A stretch of DNA of 64,000 nt from Oscillospiraceae bacterium (GCA_017395085.1 JAFPWF010000017.1:64001-128000), one strand, 5' to 3'; counted from the stretch's first letter, positions 1 to 9,483 are shown. Program-made: numbers and translations. The notes: generated from the sequence alone by a model not told the origin.

Positions 1-1062
1 GATCAGCGAAACAGTCTGACGGAGTACTATAAAGTAGATTCCCTCGAAAATTATGATGAAGTCTTCCGCGCAGTAGCCTTCTTTACTTTCAAATACGGCA
101 GGATCGACTTCCTGGAGTCAAACAATGAGTACTGGCTGGACCAGAACGCGCATTTGAGGACCGATTTCAACATTCCCGGATTTAAGGTGGAAGATCTGCA
201 CCGTATCCGCTACAAATCCGGGATGAAGGAGTACTACCGCCAGGCCGGGATTCCGACTGCCCGCTGGCATATCGTCGACGATCTGGATGGCTGCCGTGCT
301 TTTATAGAGGAAGTTGGTTATCCCGTCATCGTAAAGCCGGATAACGGCGTTGGAGCCAGCAGCACCTATAAGCTGGAAAATGAGGATGAACTCCTTCGTT
401 TCCTTGCCGATCTGGATGGAAGCATCCTGTATATCATGGAGGAATTTATCGATGCCACGGTAAACTCCTATGATGCGATCATCAACTCACGGGGAGAGCC
501 GATCTTTGAAACCGGCAACGTCACGGTTTGCTCCATCATGGACAGTGTGAATTATAACGATGAAGCGGTATATTACATTCTGAAGGAACTGCCCGAGGAC
601 ACGCGCAGATTCGGCCGTGCTGCGGTGAAAAGCTTCGGCGTAACCAGTAGGTTTGTGCATTTTGAGTTCTTCCGCCTGAATCGAGACCAGCACATTGGGC
701 AAAAGGGCGAACTGGTTGCGCTGGAAGTCAACATGCGCCCCAGCGGCGGATTTACGCCGGATATGATCAACTTCGCCCACAGCACAGACGTTTATAAGAT
801 CTGGGCGGACATGGTTGCGTATGACCGTACCAACATTCCGGAAGGGGAGCATGCCTTCTGCGCATTCATCGGCCGGCGGGATGAGAGAGAGTATGCCTAT
901 AGCCATGAAGACATTCTGGAACGCTACGACCGAAACCTCCGCATGGTTGAACGGATGCCCGAAGCACTCTCGGACGCTATGGGCGATCAGGTTTATCTTG
1001 CGACTTTCTCAACCAAAGAAGGCCTGGAGGAATTCTTCCGTGACTGTCTGCTTGGCAAATAG
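1..1062 (+). CDS. ATP-grasp family ligase, 5' end outside window
   Basis: The frame is open from base 1 and ends at the TAG at 1060-1062, so the gene starts upstream of the window. An apparent TTG start at 154 is only an internal codon, because in-frame coding sequence with the same character precedes it. The visible 353 residues look like the central and C-terminal parts of an ATP-grasp enzyme: a Lys in 'PVIVKPDNGVGASS' for nucleotide binding, the acidic 'YIMEEFI' strand, and 'ALEVNMRPSGG' supplying the Glu/Asn metal ligands. Such proteins ligate a carboxylate to an amine or thiol using ATP. The substrate cannot be read from the sequence. It converges on carB across a shared terminator, so it is not part of the pyr operon. 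Confidence 0.8.
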   Translation, partial: DQRNSLTEYYKVDSLENYDEVFRAVAFFTFKYGRIDFLESNNEYWLDQNAHLRTDFNIPGFKVEDLHRIRYKSGMKEYYRQAGIPTARWHIVDDLDGCRAFIEEVGYPVIVKPDNGVGASSTYKLENEDELLRFLADLDGSILYIMEEFIDATVNSYDAIINSRGEPIFETGNVTVCSIMDSVNYNDEAVYYILKELPEDTRRFGRAAVKSFGVTSRFVHFEFFRLNRDQHIGQKGELVALEVNMRPSGGFTPDMINFAHSTDVYKIWADMVAYDRTNIPEGEHAFCAFIGRRDEREYAYSHEDILERYDRNLRMVERMPEALSDAMGDQVYLATFSTKEGLEEFFRDCLLGK

Positions 1063-1084
1063 GTTCAGAAAAAGAACAAGAATT

Positions 1085-1111
1085 AAAACCACCGGTTAGA
1101 CCGGTGGTTTT
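1085..1111. terminator. Bidirectional terminator between ATP-grasp gene and carB
   Basis: An 11-bp perfect stem (AAAACCACCGG / CCGGTGGTTTT) with a 5-nt loop lies between two convergent genes. A T-rich tract follows on the plus strand, and A residues before the stem give U residues on the minus strand. Confidence 0.85.
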
Positions 1112-1142
1112 GTTGTTTATATTTCTGTTTAATATAGGCACG

Positions 1143-4100
1143 TCATTTTGCATCGATCGTGCTGACAGTGATGGTTGTTTCCTCCAGTACATCCAGCAGA
1201 ACCCGCACAGTATCCAGTGAAGTAAAGATGGTCACATTGTTTTCAGTGGCGCAACGCCGGATTGCGACACCGTCCTCGAGGTGCGGTCCGCGCCGGATTC
1301 CGCGTGTATTGATGATATAGCTTACATAACCGGCACGGATGCTTTCCAGGATTTCTTCACTTCCTTCCGAGATCTTCTTTTTCGCACGGGTCCTGATACC
1401 GTGTTCTTTCAGGAACCTGGCTGTTCCGGCAGTAGCCTCCACGTTGAAGCCCATGTCGTAGAATCTTCTCACCAGCGGCAGGGCCTCTTCCTTGTCTTCA
1501 TCGGCGAGAGTCACGAATACGGTTCCGTAGTTCTGCAGCTTCATGCCGGAGGCCTGAAGCGCTTTATACATTGCCCTCGGCAGCTTATCATCGTAGCCGA
1601 TGGCTTCCCCTGTCGATTTCATTTCCGGTGAAAGATAGGCGTCAAGCCCGCGAATCTTGTTCCAGCTGAAGACAGGAACTTTCACATAGTGCCGTTTCCG
1701 CTCCTCCGGGTAAAGATCAAAGATGCCCTGCTCCTTCAGACTCTTACCCAGAATAACCTCTGTTGCAATGTCCGGCAGTGCCCAGCCGGTGCTTTTCGAC
1801 AGGAAAGGAACCGTCCGCGAAGAACGTGGGTTTACCTCAATGATATAGACGTTATCGTCGCGATCAACAATAAACTGGATGTTGTACAGGCCTACGATGC
1901 CGATACCGGGACCCAGCTTCTTTGCATATTGTAGAATAATCCCTTTCACTTTATCTGAGATGGAAAAGGCCGGATAAACGCTGATCGAATCACCGCTGTG
2001 TACGCCGGTACGTTCCACCAGTTCCATAATCCCGGGCACAAACACATCGCGGCCGTCACAGATGGCGTCGACTTCAACTTCCTTGCCCTGAATGTATTTA
2101 TCTACGAGGACGGGCTTGTCCGCGTCAATTTCCACAGCTGTTTTCAGATAATGCCGCAGCATCTCCTCATCGGCAACAATCACCATGGCCCGTCCGCCGA
2201 GCACAAAGCTCGGACGTACGAGCACAGGATACCCGATCTCTTCCGCTGCCCGGACACCGTCCTCCACGCTGGTTACCGCACAGCCTTTGGGCTGAGGAAT
2301 GTTCAGTTCCTCAAGAATCTTTTCAAACTGATCACGGTCTTCCGCCCGTGCAATGGCATCACAGTCCGTTCCGATCAGATTGACTCCCATATCTGCCAGC
2401 GGCTGTGCAAGGTTGATTGCGGTTTGCCCGCCAAGGGAGGCAACAACGCCTTCCGGCTGTTCAAAGTAAATGATCTCCATGACGTCTTCCGGAGTAAGGG
2501 GCTCAAAGTATAATTTGTCGGCAGTGGTATAATCGGTGGAAACAGTTTCTGGATTGTTGTTGATAATAATGCTCTCGTATCCGTTCCGCCCGATCGTCTG
2601 AACAGCGTGCACGGTGGAGTAGTCGAACTCCACGCCCTGACCGATCCGGATCGGTCCGGCGCCGAGCACAACGATTTTTTTCTGATCCGAAAGTCGGCTG
2701 TCGTTTTTGCCGGTGTAACTGGAGTAAAGATAGGCGATGTACTTTCCGGTATGCAGTGTATCAACCATCCGGAATACCGGGTGGATACCGTTCTGCAGCC
2801 GCTGTGCCCGGACAAAGGACTCCGATGTGCGCCACTGTCTTGCGATCTCCCTGTCGCTGAAGCCCATCTTCTTGGCCTCAGCAAGTACGGAAGCATCCCC
2901 AAGATGGACGTGCAGTTTTTCCTCCATTTTGACAATCTTTAGAATAGATTCCAAAAAGAGTTTCGTGATCATGGTCAGTTCATGCAGGTGGTCAATGCTT
3001 TCACCGCGGCGAAGCAATTCCGCTACGGCAAAAATACCGTCGTCTCGGAATTCCTTCAGGTAATCTTCCAACGCTTCAGTTTTAAAGTCATCAAACTTGG
3101 CGTTTCGGAGATGGAATACGCCCGTTTCCAGAGACCGCACGCTCTTCAGCATGCATTCTTCGAGATTGGAGCCGATCCCCATGACCTCGCCCGTAGCTTT
3201 CATCTGCGTGCCGAGGGTGTTTGGCGCATCCGGAAATTTATCAAAGGGGAAACGCGGAAACTTTGCGACGATATAGTCCAGCGAGGGTTCCATGGCGGCG
3301 GTCCCTCCGGCAACGGGAATCTCTTCCAAAGCCATTCCCATGGCAATTTTCGCGGTGACCCGAGCGATCGGGTACCCTGATGCTTTGGAAGCCAGGGCCG
3401 AAGAACGGGATACTCTGGGGTTCACTTCGATCAGATAGTACTCGCTTGAATTGGGATTCAGGGCAAACTGGACATTGCAGCCGCCTTCAATTTTCAGCTC
3501 CCGGATGATCTTTAACGCGCTGTCGTTCAGCATCTTCAGATCCGCGGCGCTGAGGCTGAGAATAGGCGCAACCACAATGGAATCTCCCGTATGCACGCCG
3601 ACAGGGTCGACATTCTCCATCCCGCAGATCGTGATGGCATGGTCGTTGGAATCGCGCATAACCTCGAATTCGATTTCTTTGTATCCTTTGACACTTTTTT
3701 CGATAAGGACCTGGTTTACCGGGGACAGTTTAAAGGCGTTGTTTCCGATATCAAGCAGTTCCGCTTCATTGTTGGCAAAGCCGCCTCCGGTGCCGCCGAG
3801 CGTAAATGCCGGCCGAAGAACGACCGGATAGCCGATCCGTTCAGCCGCTGTTTTTGCTTCCTCCAGATTATAGGTGATTTCAGAGGGAATAACCGGTTCC
3901 CCGATGGATTGGCACATCTCCTTGAACAGTTCGCGATCCTCCGCACGCTCAATCGAGCGAGCGCTGGTTCCGAGCAGTTTTGTTCCGCACTCTCTCAGGA
4001 TGCCTTTTCGATCCAGCTGCATGGCAAGGTTTAATCCGGTCTGGCCTCCGATTCCGGGAACAATGGCATCAGGTCGCTCATAGCGAAGAATCTTGGCTAC

Positions 4101-4319
4101 ATAATCCAGTGTCAGCGGTTCCATGTAAACCTTGTCTGCAATGGCGGTGTCCGTCATAATGGTGGCGGGATTGGAATTTACCAGAACAACTTCATAGCCT
4201 TCTTCCTTCAGGGCAAGACAGGCTTGAGTTCCGGCATAGTCAAATTCGGCAGCCTGGCCGATCACAATTGGGCCGGAACCGATAATCATCACTTTCTTCA
4301 CATCAGTACGTTTTGCCAT
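1143..4319 (-). CDS. carB: Carbamoyl-phosphate synthase large subunit
   Basis: This encodes the ammonia-using synthetase subunit (1058 aa, full family length) that makes carbamoyl phosphate for pyrimidines and arginine. Two homologous ATP-grasp halves are visible: the first opens with 'MIIGSGPIVIGQAAEFDYAG' and the second with 'VLGAGPIRIGQGVEFDY'. An oligomerisation region lies between them and an MGS-like regulatory domain at the C terminus. I start it at the ATG at 4319 because GGAGG at 4327-4331 sits 7 nt away; the TTG at 4325 would be 1 nt from it. It lies 56 nt behind pyrC and shares its promoter. No carA (glutaminase subunit) is in the window, so the partner must be encoded elsewhere. 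Confidence 0.97.
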   Translation of the reverse strand: MAKRTDVKKVMIIGSGPIVIGQAAEFDYAGTQACLALKEEGYEVVLVNSNPATIMTDTAIADKVYMEPLTLDYVAKILRYERPDAIVPGIGGQTGLNLAMQLDRKGILRECGTKLLGTSARSIERAEDRELFKEMCQSIGEPVIPSEITYNLEEAKTAAERIGYPVVLRPAFTLGGTGGGFANNEAELLDIGNNAFKLSPVNQVLIEKSVKGYKEIEFEVMRDSNDHAITICGMENVDPVGVHTGDSIVVAPILSLSAADLKMLNDSALKIIRELKIEGGCNVQFALNPNSSEYYLIEVNPRVSRSSALASKASGYPIARVTAKIAMGMALEEIPVAGGTAAMEPSLDYIVAKFPRFPFDKFPDAPNTLGTQMKATGEVMGIGSNLEECMLKSVRSLETGVFHLRNAKFDDFKTEALEDYLKEFRDDGIFAVAELLRRGESIDHLHELTMITKLFLESILKIVKMEEKLHVHLGDASVLAEAKKMGFSDREIARQWRTSESFVRAQRLQNGIHPVFRMVDTLHTGKYIAYLYSSYTGKNDSRLSDQKKIVVLGAGPIRIGQGVEFDYSTVHAVQTIGRNGYESIIINNNPETVSTDYTTADKLYFEPLTPEDVMEIIYFEQPEGVVASLGGQTAINLAQPLADMGVNLIGTDCDAIARAEDRDQFEKILEELNIPQPKGCAVTSVEDGVRAAEEIGYPVLVRPSFVLGGRAMVIVADEEMLRHYLKTAVEIDADKPVLVDKYIQGKEVEVDAICDGRDVFVPGIMELVERTGVHSGDSISVYPAFSISDKVKGIILQYAKKLGPGIGIVGLYNIQFIVDRDDNVYIIEVNPRSSRTVPFLSKSTGWALPDIATEVILGKSLKEQGIFDLYPEERKRHYVKVPVFSWNKIRGLDAYLSPEMKSTGEAIGYDDKLPRAMYKALQASGMKLQNYGTVFVTLADEDKEEALPLVRRFYDMGFNVEATAGTARFLKEHGIRTRAKKKISEGSEEILESIRAGYVSYIINTRGIRRGPHLEDGVAIRRCATENNVTIFTSLDTVRVLLDVLEETTITVSTIDAK

Positions 4320-4375
4320 GTTCAAACCTCCGAATGAGATGGATTGTGTTTCAGCAGAAGGATTGCTGTGCCGTG

Positions 4376-5542
4376 TCAGTCAAAGAATGTTTCGGCAGAG
4401 TGGACAACGGTACCGTTAAATGCGGTCAGCACGCAGCGTCCGCGAACATTCCAGCCTTCAAAAGGAGTGGATCTTCCAAGGGAACGGAAGCGGGAGGAAT
4501 CCAGAGAATACTCGGTACTCAAATCCCAGATTGCGTATTCATTCTGCATCGGGATGCCGAAGCGCTCCCGCGGGGAAATAGCCATCAGGGTGACTAGCTG
4601 TTCCAGCGTAATGAGCCCGGACTGAACAAGCCTCGTATAGAGAACGGGAAAGGCAGTTTCCAGCCCAACGATCCCATTCAGACTATTTGCAAATCCTCGG
4701 GATTTCTCGTTTTCAGAATGCGGAGCGTGATCCGTCGCGATCATATCTACTGTTCCGTCAGCAAGCGCTTCCAGCAAAGCCGTACGGTCAGCCTTCCCGT
4801 GAATGGGCGGGTTCATTTTAAAACGCCCTGAGTCTTCCAGCTGAGCATCATCCAGCAGCAGATAATGCGGTGCGGTTTCACAGCTGACGTCCAGGTGAGA
4901 CTGTTTTGCTTCCCGGATCAGGCGTACTGATTCGACCGTAGAAATATGGCAGACATGAAAAGGGCAGCCGGTATCATAAGCGATACGGATATTGCGCTCA
5001 ACTTCACGCCACTCGCGCTCACGCGGATCGTTATATCGCATGTCTTCACAGTGCCCTGCGATCACTTTACCGAGAACTTTGCAGCGCTGCATGGCCTCGC
5101 GCATCAGGCCTTCATCCGCAATACCGACTCCGTCATCTGAAAAAGCGACAACATAGGGTGCGAGATCCTCCAGATCCGACAGGCGAGTGCCTTTTTCACC
5201 GATTGTGACAGAGCCATAGGGGAGTACCCGGATGGGAGCCTGAGCAATTCGGTCGAGCTGCGGCTTCAGGTGTTCAACAGAGTCCGGAACCGGGTTGAGG
5301 TTTGGCATGGTACAGACAGCCGTGGTGCCTGACGCGGCTGCTGCGGCAGCACCTGTTTGAATGGTTTCTTTGTACGAAAAACCCGGCTCGCGAAAATGCA
5401 CATGCACATCACAAAAGCCGGGGAAAACAGCATATTGGTCCGGGTTCAGCACGGAAACGGAACGGAAGAGAGGAAAAGAGGAAATGTCAGCCAAAGCCGG
5501 TTCTTGAACCCCTATTCTTCTGATACCGTCAGGAAACAGCAT
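4376..5542 (-). CDS. pyrC: Dihydroorotase (class I)
   Basis: This is a zinc amidohydrolase that closes carbamoyl aspartate to dihydroorotate, the third step of pyrimidine synthesis. The metal motif 'DVHVHFREPG', the 'SDDGVGI' segment that carries the bridging Asp in class I enzymes, and 'ATDHAPHS' near the C terminus are all present. Longer in-frame starts exist, but the ATG at 5542 is preceded by GGAGGGG with 6 nt spacing and gives 388 aa, a little shorter than the usual 420-430. It is the first gene of a pyrC-carB unit. The leader carries a PyrR-like RNA element, so control by uridine nucleotides is likely. Confidence 0.93.
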   Translation of the reverse strand: MLFPDGIRRIGVQEPALADISSFPLFRSVSVLNPDQYAVFPGFCDVHVHFREPGFSYKETIQTGAAAAAASGTTAVCTMPNLNPVPDSVEHLKPQLDRIAQAPIRVLPYGSVTIGEKGTRLSDLEDLAPYVVAFSDDGVGIADEGLMREAMQRCKVLGKVIAGHCEDMRYNDPREREWREVERNIRIAYDTGCPFHVCHISTVESVRLIREAKQSHLDVSCETAPHYLLLDDAQLEDSGRFKMNPPIHGKADRTALLEALADGTVDMIATDHAPHSENEKSRGFANSLNGIVGLETAFPVLYTRLVQSGLITLEQLVTLMAISPRERFGIPMQNEYAIWDLSTEYSLDSSRFRSLGRSTPFEGWNVRGRCVLTAFNGTVVHSAETFFD

Positions 5543-5576
5543 ACAGAACCCCTCCATCAGCGGGCAAAATAAGTGC

Positions 5577-5595
5577 CCTGCCGGAGAATGGCAGG
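5577..5595 (-). terminator. Hairpin in pyr leader, possible attenuator
   Basis: On the minus strand CCTGCC and GGCAGG form a 6-bp stem with a 7-nt loop, followed about 4 nt later by a U-rich run (positions 5566-5572). It lies between the PyrR-like element and the pyrC ribosome site, where an attenuator would be expected. The stem is short, so I treat termination as possible rather than shown. Confidence 0.4.
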
Positions 5596-5641
5596 ACACA
5601 GAAAGCAGGAAACCCCTGCATATTTGCCGAAATACCTTGCC

Positions 5642-5655
5642 GACCTCTCCGGATC
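5642..5655 (-). promoter_or_regulatory. PyrR-binding-like RNA element
   Basis: The minus-strand transcript reads GAUCCGGAGAGGUC here. This matches the core UCCNGNGAGGY of the PyrR target ARUCCNGNGAGGYU described for Bacillus pyr leaders; the first and last bases differ. Flanking GCUUU and AAGGU could form a lower stem. The predicted transcription start (about 5666) places the hairpin at the very 5' end of the mRNA. No pyrR gene is in the window. Confidence 0.6.
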
Positions 5656-5672
5656 GCCTTAAAGCTGCCATG

Positions 5673-5701
5673 ATTATATCGGCGGGTATGTTCTTTGTCA
5701 A
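5673..5701 (-). promoter_or_regulatory. Promoter of pyrC-carB
   Basis: TTGACA (5696-5701) and TATAAT (5673-5678) are separated by 17 bp, a perfect sigma-A match on the minus strand. The distance to the pyrC ATG leaves a leader of about 125 nt. Confidence 0.85.
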
Positions 5702-5709
5702 TTGACAAA
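5694..5709. repeat. 16-bp perfect palindrome over the pyrC -35 box
   Basis: TTTGTCAATTGACAAA is a perfect palindrome that contains the TTGACA box. It could be an operator, but half of it is explained by the -35 consensus itself. Confidence 0.4.
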
Positions 5710-5755
5710 TTGCACAGAACTGAAAGCCGGGGAGAACAGGGTTTTGAACCGATGA

Positions 5756-6454
5756 TCAGAACAATGCTAGATACAGGATCGGCAGGAATATTGCCGGCAG
5801 CATGTTTGCAACGCGGATGCGTTCCCGCGTGCAACCCAATAGATTCAATGCCATCCCGATGAGAATGACGCCGCCGGCTGCCGACATCTCCGTCACGACA
5901 GCATCGCTGAGTGCCGCGCCGATCCAGCCGGCGAGCAGCACAAGTGCCCCCTGAAAGACTAATACAAAAGCTGCCGAGCAGGTAACGCCGAAGCCCATTG
6001 CGGCTCCAAAAGCCATGGATGAGACAAAATCCATCATACTTTTTGCATAAATAATACTGTAGTTATGACGAATACCGGCTTCCAGGGAACCGACAATGGT
6101 CATGGACCCGATGCAGAAGAGAATACAGGCGGATACGAAACCGTCTGTAAAGCTTTCCAGACCGGAGTTTGATGCTTTCCCTTTGAGGAGTTTAGCCTTG
6201 ATGGCGTCTCCGGCATGTTCAATGCCGTCGTCAATTTTCAGCAGTTCACCCAGAATGGTTCCCAGAACCATGCACAGGATAATGCAGAGCAGTTCCTTTG
6301 TCTGGATTGCGCTCATGACGCCGATCAGAATGGTACAAAGCCCGAGTGCCTTCATCACGCTGTTGCGCAGAGATTCTTTCAGCCGATTCCGGAAAAGAAT
6401 TCCGATCAGGCTGCCGGCAAGAACTGCAATGGTATTGACAAGTACGGAAAGCAT
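5756..6454 (-). CDS. DUF554 family membrane protein
   Basis: A 232-aa protein of about six hydrophobic segments, resembling the YdfK/YqgA (DUF554) family. The N terminus 'LVNTIAVLAGSLIGILF' and the 'FCIGSMTIVGSLEAG' segment are typical of it. The family has no established biochemical role. The start at 6454 follows AAGGAG with 7 nt spacing, better than the ORF-maximal start at 6472. It begins 4 nt after the stop of the SbcC-like gene, so it is almost certainly the last gene of the ymdB-sbcD-sbcC transcript. Nothing visible ties it to DNA repair besides position. Confidence 0.8.
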   Translation of the reverse strand: MLSVLVNTIAVLAGSLIGILFRNRLKESLRNSVMKALGLCTILIGVMSAIQTKELLCIILCMVLGTILGELLKIDDGIEHAGDAIKAKLLKGKASNSGLESFTDGFVSACILFCIGSMTIVGSLEAGIRHNYSIIYAKSMMDFVSSMAFGAAMGFGVTCSAAFVLVFQGALVLLAGWIGAALSDAVVTEMSAAGGVILIGMALNLLGCTRERIRVANMLPAIFLPILYLALF

Positions 6455-6458
6455 TTGA

Positions 6459-8381
6459 TCACTCCTTCTCAAAGCCGGCAGGCTTGCGGCAGGTAAAGAG
6501 TATGACCTGTCGTTTCAGAGCGATGCGCTTTAGAAGATTCATTGCCTGGGCTTCACGGGTTTCATCCAGATTGACCAGGGCATCATCAAGTATCAGCGGG
6601 CAGGGTTCTCCGTCTGGAAGCGCCAGCTCACATACAGCCAGACGAACGGCAAGATACATCAGGTCGGCAGTTCCTGCACTGAGGAACTCCGCATCCCTGG
6701 CAACCGTATCGCCCTGCACACGCGTACGGGCCGAAAAATCCTGCCCGACCAGAACATCCTCATAGCGTCCGCCGGTCATTTCGTTCATGTATTTTGCTGC
6801 CAGACCGCTGAGCGCCGGGGAAAAGCGGCTTTGAATCTCCTGATCAGCTTCACGCAGAAGCTCCTGAGCGAGTGTAATGGCGTCATATTCGGATTGAATC
6901 ATCTGATACTGCGTCTGCTTATCACGCAGGGAGCTTGCCACTACCATAGGATCCCCCATGGCGGAGAGTCTGCCGTTCAGACCGGATATTTTCGCGGCGA
7001 GAGCAGATGCTTCCTGCCGCGCGGTATGAAGCATACGGCTGAGACGGGCCGCTTCGGTATCACCGCCGGCGAAATCCAGTTCGTTGACGGCGGCATCTTC
7101 CAGACGGTGGAGTTCTTCCACTGCGTGATCATATCGGTCACGGCTGCGCTTTTCCTCGGCTGCACCCTCCAGAACGGCGTCTTCCAATGCACAGAAATCG
7201 GTATAAACTTCTGGAACATCTTCGGGGATCGATACTTTGTATTTCCGCAGAATGCGCTCCTGCTCCGCAAATGCCCTCTGAGCAGCCTGCCGAATACGGG
7301 AATATCGGAGGAAAAAAATAATTGCACCCACACACATGAAGCCGGCGCCCAGAATATACGGCAGCTTGGTCCAAAGTCCGTAAAGGGCGGCGAGGAGGAT
7401 TGCAAGTATGGAGAATGCAACCGCAGGAAAGAGCGCGAATCGATGCCCGGTATCTTCCCTGATTTCTTCCAGTGAATCCATATCGCCGCTCACTTCGGCT
7501 TCCAGTTCTTCCCGGCTGCGGTCGCCGAATTCGCTGCGCTGCAGCGCTTCCCGCCGTCGGGACAGTTCCGCAAGTGCCGCATCATGGTCATCATTGCGCC
7601 GCTGAACATCGGCACGGCCATCTCTCAGTTTCTGCAGTGCATCGTTTCTTTGCCGTTTACGGGCCTCAGCGACGGACTGTTCCAGATCATTGCAGCGCAG
7701 CTGCAGCTGCTGCAGCTGGCCTTCCATTTCACGTACCGAATCGGCAGAGGTACCGATGTCACTCAGCAGGCGCTGCGCTTCATCCATCTCACCTTCCAGT
7801 ACGGGAAGCAGGCCCTTTCTGTGATAACGCCGGCGATGCTGCCAGGTGCGGAGACGGTTTTCTGCTTCAGAGTACGAAGTCTGTTCATCACCGCTGGATA
7901 CAATCTGCTGGATCCGTTTTTCCAATTCCGGACTTCCGGATACGGCTACTCCGCCCTGCGCGATAAAAGCGCTGCGGCGGAATACCTCCTTACTGACCCC
8001 GGTCAGCAGTTCTCCGCAGTTCTGCCCGGTCATTCCTTCCACAGGAGTATTTGTACCGGTGTATACAGCGGAAAAATCTCGCATCGGGGCGGAACGCACC
8101 GTCGTCCTGCGTTGCAGAGTAATATCCGATCCTTCCGCACGCAGGTCCATGCTGCCCTCCATGGGAGCACCCGACCATGGGGCATAGCGCTGCTTGTCAG
8201 GGAGATAGCCTTCACGGGCTCGTTCCGAGCTGTCTATTCCGTAGAGCATGGCCCGGATAAATGCGCACCAGGTGGATTTGCCGCTCTCATTCGGAGCATA
8301 AATCACATTCAGTCCGTCGTGAAAGCGCAGCGATTCGCCCTCCAGCTTTCCGAAGGATGCCCGAAGTTTACGAATGATCAT
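6459..8381 (-). CDS. SbcC/YhaN-like ATPase with coiled coil
   Basis: A 640-aa SMC-like ATPase, likely partner of the phosphoesterase just upstream. Walker A is 'APNESGKST' (residues 29-37). The signature 'LSAGTADL' and Walker B 'CPLILDDALVNLD' lie near the C terminus. Between them is a charged, Leu-rich coiled-coil region interrupted at about residues 310-360 by two hydrophobic segments. That pattern fits the YhaN-type proteins, which carry membrane spans in the coiled coil, rather than classic SbcC (about 1000 aa). The start overlaps the upstream gene by 14 nt, so the two are translationally coupled. Role in DNA end processing is inferred from family. Confidence 0.85.
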   Translation of the reverse strand: MIIRKLRASFGKLEGESLRFHDGLNVIYAPNESGKSTWCAFIRAMLYGIDSSERAREGYLPDKQRYAPWSGAPMEGSMDLRAEGSDITLQRRTTVRSAPMRDFSAVYTGTNTPVEGMTGQNCGELLTGVSKEVFRRSAFIAQGGVAVSGSPELEKRIQQIVSSGDEQTSYSEAENRLRTWQHRRRYHRKGLLPVLEGEMDEAQRLLSDIGTSADSVREMEGQLQQLQLRCNDLEQSVAEARKRQRNDALQKLRDGRADVQRRNDDHDAALAELSRRREALQRSEFGDRSREELEAEVSGDMDSLEEIREDTGHRFALFPAVAFSILAILLAALYGLWTKLPYILGAGFMCVGAIIFFLRYSRIRQAAQRAFAEQERILRKYKVSIPEDVPEVYTDFCALEDAVLEGAAEEKRSRDRYDHAVEELHRLEDAAVNELDFAGGDTEAARLSRMLHTARQEASALAAKISGLNGRLSAMGDPMVVASSLRDKQTQYQMIQSEYDAITLAQELLREADQEIQSRFSPALSGLAAKYMNEMTGGRYEDVLVGQDFSARTRVQGDTVARDAEFLSAGTADLMYLAVRLAVCELALPDGEPCPLILDDALVNLDETREAQAMNLLKRIALKRQVILFTCRKPAGFEKE

Positions 8382-9483
8382 GCACTGCTACCTCCTCGGC
8401 ATTATCCAGGGCCGCAAGACCCCAGCGAACTGCCTGTTCAATACGCAGTTTCGCCGCATCGTCCTCCGCGGCGTCGTACCTTGCCTTCAGCTTGGCAAGG
8501 AAAATCCCGCGCAGCGTATCATTGCCGGCACATTCCCAAAGATCAGCCGGAGGAATGGTACGGTCCAGCAGCTGCAGGGAAAAGAACATTCCGTCCAGAT
8601 TCTGCTGCAGCCGTCTGAGATCCGGGGAACGCTCGCTGGTTCCGGTCAGAGTAATACGGTAGATGTCATCGGCGGAATCATCCGGCAGAGAAGTGTGAAT
8701 CAGCAGAAGGGGATCTTTCCCGGTTACGTCCATTGAAACAGAGTAATATCTGCGTTTCGCAATACTCCGCGTTTCCAGAGAAGCCTTGCTGCCTTCCAGG
8801 GTAACGATATTTACGGTTTTTTCTCCGGTCTCATCGAAACCGCGGCCTTCCGGACAACCCGGCCATGAATACCAGGTGTTTCCGCTCTTCAGCAGGCCGC
8901 ATGCTTTATGCACATGGCCAAGAGCAGCGTAATCCATCCCGCTGGCAGCCAGGTCTTCCGCAGAAATCGGATTATATTGTGAACCCGGGACGCCGACTTC
9001 TCCATGCATGCAGAGCAGATTATAAATTCCGGCCTTTCGCTCCGCGTGAAAGCTCTTGAGCAGGGGAGCGCAGGACCGGTCGGTAAAAGCGGCGCCGTAT
9101 ACTCGTGCATCTGCACCGGGAACCGAATAAAACCGGAGAGCGTTTTTGGTAAAGACCCGGACATGATCCGGTAGTTTCAGTTTCGCATAAGGGGAGCGTT
9201 CACTGTAGAAGTCATGGTTCCCGGGGGAAATGAACACCGGGCACGGAGAGTTCTGAAGTGCCGATACCAGTTCATCACCGGTTTCGCGATATGACGTTCC
9301 GCCGTCCAGAAGGTCGCCGCTCAGAAGCATCAGGTCTGCTTCTTCTGCTGAGGCAAGTTCGACCAGCGCGGATAGCAGATCCCGCTGTTCGCTGCGGCGA
9401 ACAGCGGCCTTGGCCGCGGAAAGCCCTTCAAACGGGGAGTCCAGATGAAAATCTGCGGAGTGAATGATTTTTATCGTTCTCAT
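8368..9483 (-). CDS. SbcD/YhaO-like DNA repair metallophosphoesterase
   Basis: A 371-aa calcineurin-like phosphoesterase of the Mre11/SbcD type. Metal-site motifs appear in order: 'HSADFHLDSPF', 'LSGDLLD', 'GNHDF', 'MHGEVG' and 'GHVHK'. I chose the ATG at 9483 because it overlaps the ymdB stop as ATGA, a common coupling arrangement; the longer start at 9513 has its purine-rich stretch abutting the start codon. With the ATPase that follows, it should form a nuclease complex trimming DNA ends or hairpins. Substrate details are inferred from family. Confidence 0.9.
   Translation of the reverse strand: MRTIKIIHSADFHLDSPFEGLSAAKAAVRRSEQRDLLSALVELASAEEADLMLLSGDLLDGGTSYRETGDELVSALQNSPCPVFISPGNHDFYSERSPYAKLKLPDHVRVFTKNALRFYSVPGADARVYGAAFTDRSCAPLLKSFHAERKAGIYNLLCMHGEVGVPGSQYNPISAEDLAASGMDYAALGHVHKACGLLKSGNTWYSWPGCPEGRGFDETGEKTVNIVTLEGSKASLETRSIAKRRYYSVSMDVTGKDPLLLIHTSLPDDSADDIYRITLTGTSERSPDLRRLQQNLDGMFFSLQLLDRTIPPADLWECAGNDTLRGIFLAKLKARYDAAEDDAAKLRIEQAVRWGLAALDNAEEVAVHDHS

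Noticed and set aside
154-156. TTG at 154 as start of the ATP-grasp gene
   Set aside because: The frame is open and protein-like from base 1, so the real start is outside the window.
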